Source: Nelumbo lutea
Taxonomy: Eukaryota > Streptophyta > Magnoliopsida > Proteales > Nelumbonaceae
Reading direction: 5' to 3'
DNA length: 64,000 nucleotides
NCBI GenBank assembly: GCA_022828595.1
Contig: JAKGHH010000003.1
Location: forward strand, 20,708,934-20,772,933
Shown here piece by piece: positions 57,644-64,000 of the stretch. Positions within the stretch are counted from its first letter, which is position 1. The number at the start of each line of letters is the position of its first letter. The notes beneath the pieces are model-generated. The model ran no database searches. It was not told the origin of the DNA and saw only the letters and a list, made by a program, of their open reading frames with translations. The position numbers and the translations under genes are program-made.

Positions 57644-58867
57644 TGATGAGGGCAGATTTGGCCCTCAAGGGAAATTGTGACACGTGTTATAAGAAAATAC
57701 CTAGCTAACAAATTTATGAAGTTGGTGACTGACTCGAGTACCAGTGTGTCCGGCCTGGCGCGACTTGTGTGCGGCCTGATGCAGCATTATCGAACTGCAC
57801 GCGGCACGCGTGACCTGTGTGGTGCATGCACAACCTAGCGCGCGGCCTGTGCGAACTGCGCACTGCCTGCGCGAGCTACGTGCGGCCTGCGCGACCTGGA
57901 CCAACCTAGCGCATGAGCCGGCCAAGCCGCCCATAAGGCGCCCATCGACAAACCTGGCCTAGACACTGACCCGCCGACTGACACAGGCGCCAGCTTGACG
58001 ACCTGGTCTAGACACTGACCCGCCGACTGACACAGGCGTCGACATGACAACTTGGCCTAGACACTGACCCGCCGACTGACGCAAGCGCCCCCTTGACAAC
58101 CCGACCCAGGCGCCGACCTGGCCGCCTGACACAAGCGCCAGCCTGACGACCTCGAGGAGTTCACCACCGTACCCCGGTTCTGACAGGATGTGACGAGTCT
58201 TACCGTTTGGAGGCTTTTTCACCCACCTAACCCGCGAGGACTTCGATATATAAAGACCTCACCCCCAAAGGGGAGGGGGATGAAAAAAGGGAAGTAACCC
58301 TGCTCTCTAGCTCTCTCATATTATCTTCAAAGCCCTCTACAATAAGATTGCTAACTTAAGCGTCAGAGAGCCCCCACCGGGAAAATACCCCCGGGACCTC
58401 TGATTCAGTTCTCGCAGGTCCTTCAGCTCCCGTCGCCTACAAAGAGGAGGAAAAGATGGAGTTCTCGGAGGTCCCTCAGCTCCCGCCACCTACAAAGAGG
58501 AGGAAAAGATGGAGTTCTCGCAGGTCCCTCAGCTCCCGCTACCTACAAAGTGGAGGAAAAGATGAAGTTCTTGCAGGTCCCTCAGCTCCCGCTGCCTACA
58601 AAGGAAAGAAGACCACCTCATGCTGAGGGCAGTCGGATTGCGTCGCACCAGGGAGCTCCAGCATTCTTTAAGTCACCGGCCGCCTAGTAGGCAGTTCGTT
58701 ACCAGGCAGTTCACCACCAGGCAATTCGCCACCAAGCAGTTCGCTACCAGGCAGTTCGCCACCAGGCAATTCTCCACCAAGCAGTTCGCTACCAGGCAGT
58801 TCGCCACTAGGCAATTCGCCACCAAGCAGTTCACCACCAGGCAGTTCGTCACCAAGCAATTCGCCAC
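57644..58867 (+). repeat. LTR part 1 of composite insertion
   Basis: It has U3 with about 50-bp tandem units, the TATA core at 58247-58255, three copies of a roughly 58-bp unit (GGAGGAAAAGATGGAGTTCT...CTCAGCTCCCGC, 58440-58600) and a 15-bp minisatellite (58685-58867). It breaks off inside the minisatellite at GCCACCGG. Confidence 0.82.
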
Positions 58868-59238
58868 CGGTTTTTATGTGCTTTTCTCACGATTTAAAAT
58901 AATTTGTCTAGCCGCGTCCAAGGTTTCTAAATGTGCTTCATCAAGATTCACCACTCACTAGAACTCTCAATAATAATTAATTTTAGGTTGATTTCCATTA
59001 ATTACACTATGATCAAGCACTCTTGGGTGAAAGTGTGTGGTAAGGGTAGATGGAGCAGAGTAAAAACTGCAAAGGGAATGGATTACCATTAGGCTGAGAA
59101 TAGTGGTGGAGAAGCTATTTGTCGTTAATTAGAGAGCTCTCTACAGTGAGTTGAAAGGGCTTGACTTGACACGTCCAATCGTTTTTGGTTGATCTTTCTT
59201 TTCATAAACGGCCAGTGCCAAGTATATTGGTGGGGTCC
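58868..59238 (+). repeat. Captured copy of the 26944-27310 segment
   Basis: Collinear with 26944-27310 with about 15 differences by eye. At the left join, element and source share CACCGG; at the right join the overlap is at most one base. Same orientation as the source. Confidence 0.85.
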
Positions 59239-60121
59239 GGTATATAAAGACCTCACCCCCCAAAGGGGAGGGGGATGAAAAAAGGGAAGTAACCATGCTT
59301 TCTAGCTCTCTCATATTATCTTCAAAGCTCTCTACAATAAGAGTGCTAACTTAAGCGTCGAAGAGCCCCCACCGGGAAAATACCCCCGGGACCTTTGATT
59401 CAGTTCTCGCAGGTCCTTCAGCTCCCGCCGCCTACAAAGAGGAGGAAAAGATGGAGTTCTCGGAGGTCCCTCAGCTCCCGCCACCTACAAAGAGGAGGAA
59501 AAGATGGAGTTCTCACAGGTCCCTCAGCTCCCGCCACCTACAAAGAGGAGGAAAAGATGAAGTTCTCGCAGGTCCTTCAGCTCCCGCTGCCTACAAAGGA
59601 AAGAAGACCACCTCATGCTAAGGGCAGTTGGATTGCGCCGCACCAGGGAGCTCCAGAATTCTCTAAGTCACCAGCCGCCTAGTAGGCAGTTCGCTACCAG
59701 GTAGTTCGCCACCAAGAAATTCGCCACCAAGCAGTTCGCTACCAGGCAGTTCGCCACCAGGCAATTCTCCACCAAGCAGTTTGCTACCAGGCAGTTCGCA
59801 ACCAGGCAATTCGCCACCAAGCAGTTCACCACCAGGCAGTTCGTCACCATGCAATTCGCCACCAGGCAATTCGCCACCGAGCAGCTCGCCACCGGGCAGT
59901 TCGCCACCAGGCAGTTTGCCACCGAGTAGCTCGCCACTAGGCAGTTCGCCACCAGGCAGTTCGCCCCCAGGCAGTTCTCCACCGAGCAGTTCGCCAGTAG
60001 GCAGTTCACCACCAAGTAGCTCATCACTAAGGCACGCCACCACCGGGTCAAATAACGAGGTACTTAGCCAAAAAATTTTACATCACAAAACATTGGTACG
60101 TGGCCGAAAACGGTTACATCA
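59239..60121 (+). repeat. LTR part 2 of composite insertion (from TATA to 3' end)
   Basis: It resumes exactly at GGTATATAAAG and runs through R and U5 to the LTR end. The 58-bp units (59409-59600) and the 15-bp minisatellite (59685-60020, longer than in any other copy) are present. U3 upstream of the TATA box is missing. Confidence 0.82.
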
Positions 60122-60126
60122 GTTTT

Positions 60127-60800
60127 CAACACTCTTAATCTCACTACAAATTTTCAAGATGTCTAAAAATTTTTATTTTTAAAAACTCGCATAAATAACA
60201 TGCACCATTAATGCTTCTTAGTAAGGTGTTCATGTCAACATAAATAACATTTTTCATGACCAAATTACCCTTGAATGGTAATTTAGAGAAAAATGATTTG
60301 TTTTATTTTTAATATTCTTGTTTTTTTTTGTACTTTTAGTGTTTATATATATATATATATTTTCCTGTATTTTTTGTTATTTATTTGCAATTTCTGTGTT
60401 TTTCTAAAATTTTTAGTGTTTTTCAACAATTTTTATTTTCTGATTTTGTTTTTCAATTTCTATAGTTTCTATAATTTGAAAATAATTTTTTATTTTGTTT
60501 GCAATTTCTATAATTTTTTATTTTTTTGTAATTTCTATGTTTTATGTATTTTATAATTGAAAATATTTTTAAACTTTTTCCTTTTTCATATCTAAATATT
60601 AAAATGATAATATATTTTATATTTTTCTATAAAGGTTAAAATGGTAATATTATCCGTTAGTCTCTTTAACGTCAGGTTAGCCACATGGTGAGTTTTATAC
60701 ATTTTGAAAATTTGTGGTAAGTTTAAGAGATGCTGAAAACTCATGGTGAGTTTTAGACAATTTCCCTTTATCTTTGATAAATCGATGAAGGCCTATTTCA

Positions 60801-60803
<3 letters not shown>
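60127..60803. other. T-rich, no gene recognised
   Basis: Phenylalanine-rich frames are by-products of T richness. GAGTTTTA(T/G)ACA phrases near 60690 and 60745 are a local repeat. Confidence 0.6.

Positions 60804-60885
<82 letters not shown>
60804..60885. repeat. Long (AG)n microsatellite, about 82 bp
   Basis: An uninterrupted run of about 41 AG dinucleotides. The ER-repeat peptide it can encode is not a gene. Confidence 0.95.
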
Positions 60886-60887
<2 letters not shown>

Positions 60888-61280
60888 TCTACTCAATGCA
60901 TGCACGGATTGATGTGGGTAAGGACTTCTTCTATCTTGCTTCCATGCAATTCACCAACTTACGTTAAGGCGATCATCTCGATCCAGAGAAGCATAGAAGG
61001 GGTCCCTCAGGTTTGGACTTTGGATCCGTCTAGTGGCCAGGCCAGCTCAATTCTAGTCTCGACATAATATGGCCTTGAAAAGACTGGTTTTTAGATAAAG
61101 AAAACAAACAAAGATGATGGAAAAAAGGGATGATGAGGAAGAAAAAGTAAAAAGAATAATGAAATAAGCTTAGGCAATACTATTCTAAAACCCGAATGAC
61201 CAGTCGTGTGCCATTTGACTATGTCGAGTCGGACTGGTCTTTGTGAACGGGAGCAGGAAAATAGTACGCCTAGAAACTAA
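60886..61280. other. No gene recognised
   Basis: Intergenic. Confidence 0.6.
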
Positions 61281-62192
61281 GGCTGCATTTGTTTGAGGTG
61301 TAAATTTAAATTTTATACCATGGAAAAATGTGAACTGGTTTAATGATTAACGGAAATTAAGACCGGTTGATTTTAAAAATTTTACACCGATCATGTTTGG
61401 TTTTATAAGGTGTAAATTAAAAAGCTATTTGATTATAGGTGAATAAACTGGGTCTTGACGATAAAAGGTGAACAAGAAATGCTTACACAGTGAATCTTAT
61501 GCAATGCTTTAATGCGTACACCGGCAGGATTTGCATTGATACGCCGCTCAGCGCTGTCGGAACTCTGATACGCCGCTCGTTGCTCACCACTCACTGATAT
61601 GCCGGAGCTGGTTCACTCTCTTCTTCGATCGAACTATGATACGCCGCCGTCGGTCAGCGCTCACTGATACTCTCTTCTTCAAACGAACTCTGATACGCTC
61701 ACTACTCATTGATATGTCGCCGCTCACTGATACAATGGAGCTGGTTCACTCTTTGGACGGAACTCTGATATGCCGCTATTGTCGCATCGGTTCACTCTCT
61801 TTTTCGAGCGAGTTCTGATATCCTGTCGTCGCTCACTGCTCACTGATACTCTCTTCTTTGGTCGAACTCTGATACACTCACCACTCACTGATACGCCGGA
61901 ACTGGTTCACTCTTTGGAGAAAAATTTGATACACCACCACCATCACACCGGTTCACTATCTTCTTCGATCGAACAAAGAGATGTAGCCATTGGACAGAAG
62001 AAGAGGAAGGTAAAGTTTTACATCGATTTTATCGATGTAAACTTTCCATTGATTTTCAATGAATATATTGACAAGAATGGACTTTTACACCCATTGATGA
62101 GGTATATTAACACCTCTACCAAATGCCTGCAAAATTGAACCGGGGTGTAAAGTTTACCTCGATTCTCATTTACAACTCTACCAAACGCAGCC
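61281..62192. mobile_element. Tourist/PIF-like element with internal tandem array
   Basis: The inverted ends GGCTGCATTTGTTTGAGGTG and GGCTGCGTTTGGTAGAGTTG are flanked by TAA on both sides (61278-61280 and 62193-62195), the 3-bp duplication of PIF/Harbinger elements. GTGTAAA motifs recur in both arms. The centre (about 61510-61980) is a degenerate tandem array built from GAACTCTGATACGCC, GCTCACTGATA and GGTTCACTCT blocks, not coding. Confidence 0.75.
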
Positions 62193-62195
62193 TAA

Positions 62196-62649
62196 GGTGA
62201 TGTTTGGCATTCATGATGATTTCTCTAAAATCGGTGCCATGTAGAATTTATGTCAGAATTTGAAGAATTAGTGATTTTTTTTTTGTTTGATTGACCAATT
62301 ATGCCAATTTGTAGGAAATCAGGCAAAATTTGATTATTGACATCAACCCTTTTCAGGGATCACCATTTCTGATGATTAAACTAATTCCGATTTTTTGAGG
62401 ATGACATGACATCCAACATGACATTTAGGTGGCGTTAGATTGCACTTTTCAGATGTTTGAATCTGAAAATTTTGCTTTTCAGACACCACTTTTGTTTGGT
62501 GTTGCATCTGAAATAGGGTCTGACAACTTTTATCAGATCTAAAATTTTTAGACTTAGACCCACCACTTAACACATTCAGATGCGTTTCAGACGTAGCCAA
62601 AAGTTAAAACTACCCCTCCCCTTTTGAACTTCTCTTTCTCATCTTCATA

Positions 62650-62685
<36 letters not shown>

Positions 62686-62773
62686 CTGTCTCCCCACCAC
62701 CGTCGTTGCAAGTTGTAGCTGTGGCTCTCTCTCTACCCTGTCTTCCCACCACCGTCGCTGCAAGTTGCAGTGG

Positions 62774-62819
<46 letters not shown>

Positions 62820-63448
62820 CCCTCTCTCAGTAGCGGTGGTTCGGTGAGTAATAATAATATTTTTTATTAATTATTAATTATTTAAATATTTTTTATTAAA
62901 AATTATTTTGTTATTAAATTTACTTGTATTATTTATTAATTATTTTTATTAACTAGTAATTTTTATTTATTTCATTAATTTTTAAAAATTATTTTAATTT
63001 TTATTGGTGTAAATTATTAATTATTTAAATATATTTATAGTCATTAATTTTTTTTAATTTTTTCATTTATTAGTTAGTAATTATTGATTTGTTGTTGTTT
63101 ATTTGTATTGTTTCAATATTATATTGAGGTTGAAAATTATTTTTTGTGAGATCATGCAAATTGAACTCAACATTTAAAAATAGTATATTCTAGGGATAAA
63201 ATAGTAAAATCATTAAATTTTAGATAGTAAAGAGTTGATCAAACACAAACTAACTTCTAAATTCAGATCCTCTAAAAATTAGAAAAGCATCTATGACACT
63301 TTTCAGATTTAAAACACTTAATATATTTTCAACTTTTCAGATTTATCAAACGCCACGTAAATATACAAAAATAATCGGCCTTTAAAAATCACTGATTCCA
63401 TAAATCACCCATTTCTGGATAACCTGTAATTCTATGCTAATCATCACC
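62196..63448. mobile_element. Nested inverted-end elements
   Basis: The outer ends GGTGATGTTTGGCATTCATG and, inverted, AGGTGATGATTAGCATAGAA enclose an inner pair at about 62432 (GGTGGCGTTAGAT...TTTTCAGATG) and 63354 (inverted GTGGCGTTTGAT...CTGAAAAG). The inner body carries CT microsatellites at 62652-62682 and 62778-62816 and a duplicated CCACCACCGTCG(T/C)TGCAAGTTG block. No transposase was seen; the superfamily is unsure. Confidence 0.5.
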
Positions 63449-64000
63449 TAAAAACATGTCCAGAATTAAACTTTTTTTGGGATAATGGGAATTGGACCTA
63501 TATATCTTGCGGCCAGAGGCTGGCCAAAAAGTCCAGGTTCTGGGACCAGCATAAGATTTATGTCTAAAAAGATTATTACTTTAATTGCTTGTTAGTAAAT
63601 GCATCTCTTGAAAATTCCATTATAACTATTTAGAAGGTTATGTGTTAAGGTAATATGGTCAGGGGAAAGAACAGGTGGCAAAATCTAAAGATCCCCTATC
63701 TAATAGATGGTGTTGGATTTGCCACATCATCCCTTCAAAAGCAGAAAAACAAGTGATCTTCACTTGTAAACATGTAAGCTATGCAGTGTCACGTGGTAGC
63801 ATTTGCTTTTCCAAATACTGGAAAATAGCAATTTCTGACAAATCATTCAATTTTCCTCATTTTACAAGCAACAAAACAAAGGAACCATAGCAATATATTA
63901 GCTTATTTTGCTGTTATTTACCAAAAAAAATAAGGCAAATTATGTTAATACATGTGGCAGCCCCTAAGATAAGCAATGCTAAATCTTAGGTGTGGTGGGC
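63449..64000. other. No gene recognised
   Basis: A 71-codon frame (63675-63890) has no known motif. The window ends in unassigned sequence. Confidence 0.5.

Larger units (their letters stand above)
57644..60121 (+). mobile_element. Composite LTR insertion with captured segment
   Basis: It begins TGATGAGGGCAGATTTGGCC and ends GGTTACATCA like the LTRs at 21797-25076. Perfect 5-bp repeats GTTTT flank it (57639-57643, 60122-60126). The inside is LTR sequence with its TATA core at 58247, then a 370-bp non-LTR segment (58868-59238), then a second LTR part that starts at the TATA core (59239-60121). There is no PBS or internal coding. The whole behaves as one insertion unit, either a solo LTR rearranged in place or a rearranged element that inserted as such. 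Confidence 0.85.

Noticed and set aside
58620..60182. Long open frames on both strands with SSPPGS-, RQFAT- or GGELP-type peptides (also at 22511-22940 and 24643-25160)
   Set aside because: They are translations of a 15-bp minisatellite within LTRs, open in many frames at once, with no start context or domain.
60743..60967. Frame encoding a long ER-repeat peptide
   Set aside because: It is the translation of an 82-bp AG microsatellite.

Overview
The window looks like nuclear DNA of a non-grass flowering plant. It is AT-rich, gene-poor, full of long AG/CT and ATT microsatellites, and built mostly from plant transposable elements. The few host features are also plant-type: a UPF0496/DUF677 gene with a GT-AG intron, a PIP1 aquaporin remnant, a plant NLR fragment, and a telo-box ahead of a snoRNA array. 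The species cannot be named from this sequence.

Layout. 1-4936 (minus strand) is the 5' two-thirds of a decayed Ty3/gypsy element of Tat-like type: gag, protease, RT, a second RNase H, PBS and 5' LTR. It directly abuts an L1-type LINE truncated in ORF1 (4937-9868, plus strand), which suggests gypsy inserted into the LINE. 9.9-18.1 kb is intergenic and carries several small inverted-repeat (MITE) elements. About 18.4-25.7 kb looks like a snoRNA host unit: a telo-box and a short first exon, followed by six related C/D-box snoRNA copies, of which three keep both boxes. A 3.28 kb non-autonomous LTR retrotransposon (21797-25076) with a perfect 5-bp target duplication sits inside that array. 28280-29826 is a Pack-MULE-like element whose long terminal inverted repeats enclose an antisense NLR fragment.

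30.1-46.7 kb holds three members of one small, unrecognised membrane-protein family: a fragment at 30111 and intact genes at 31909 and 46339. Between them are hAT MITEs, a hAT transposase remnant and a family of long AT-rich repeats. A frameshifted PIP1 aquaporin fragment lies at 45277. 47.7-54.6 kb is more hAT-type MITE, tandem-repeat and LINE debris. The best-supported host gene is the two-exon UPF0496 gene on the minus strand (55117-56628). 57644-60121 is a composite LTR insertion with perfect 5-bp flanking repeats; it contains a 370-bp copy of sequence also present at 26944-27310, followed by a second partial LTR. The right end carries a Tourist-like element with an internal tandem array (61281-62192) and a further nested pair of inverted-end elements.

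There is no operon-like functional unit. The most notable structures are the repeated rRNA-guide snoRNA array split by a retroelement, the NLR-carrying Pack-MULE, and the composite LTR with captured non-LTR DNA. All identity figures and alignments were made by eye.
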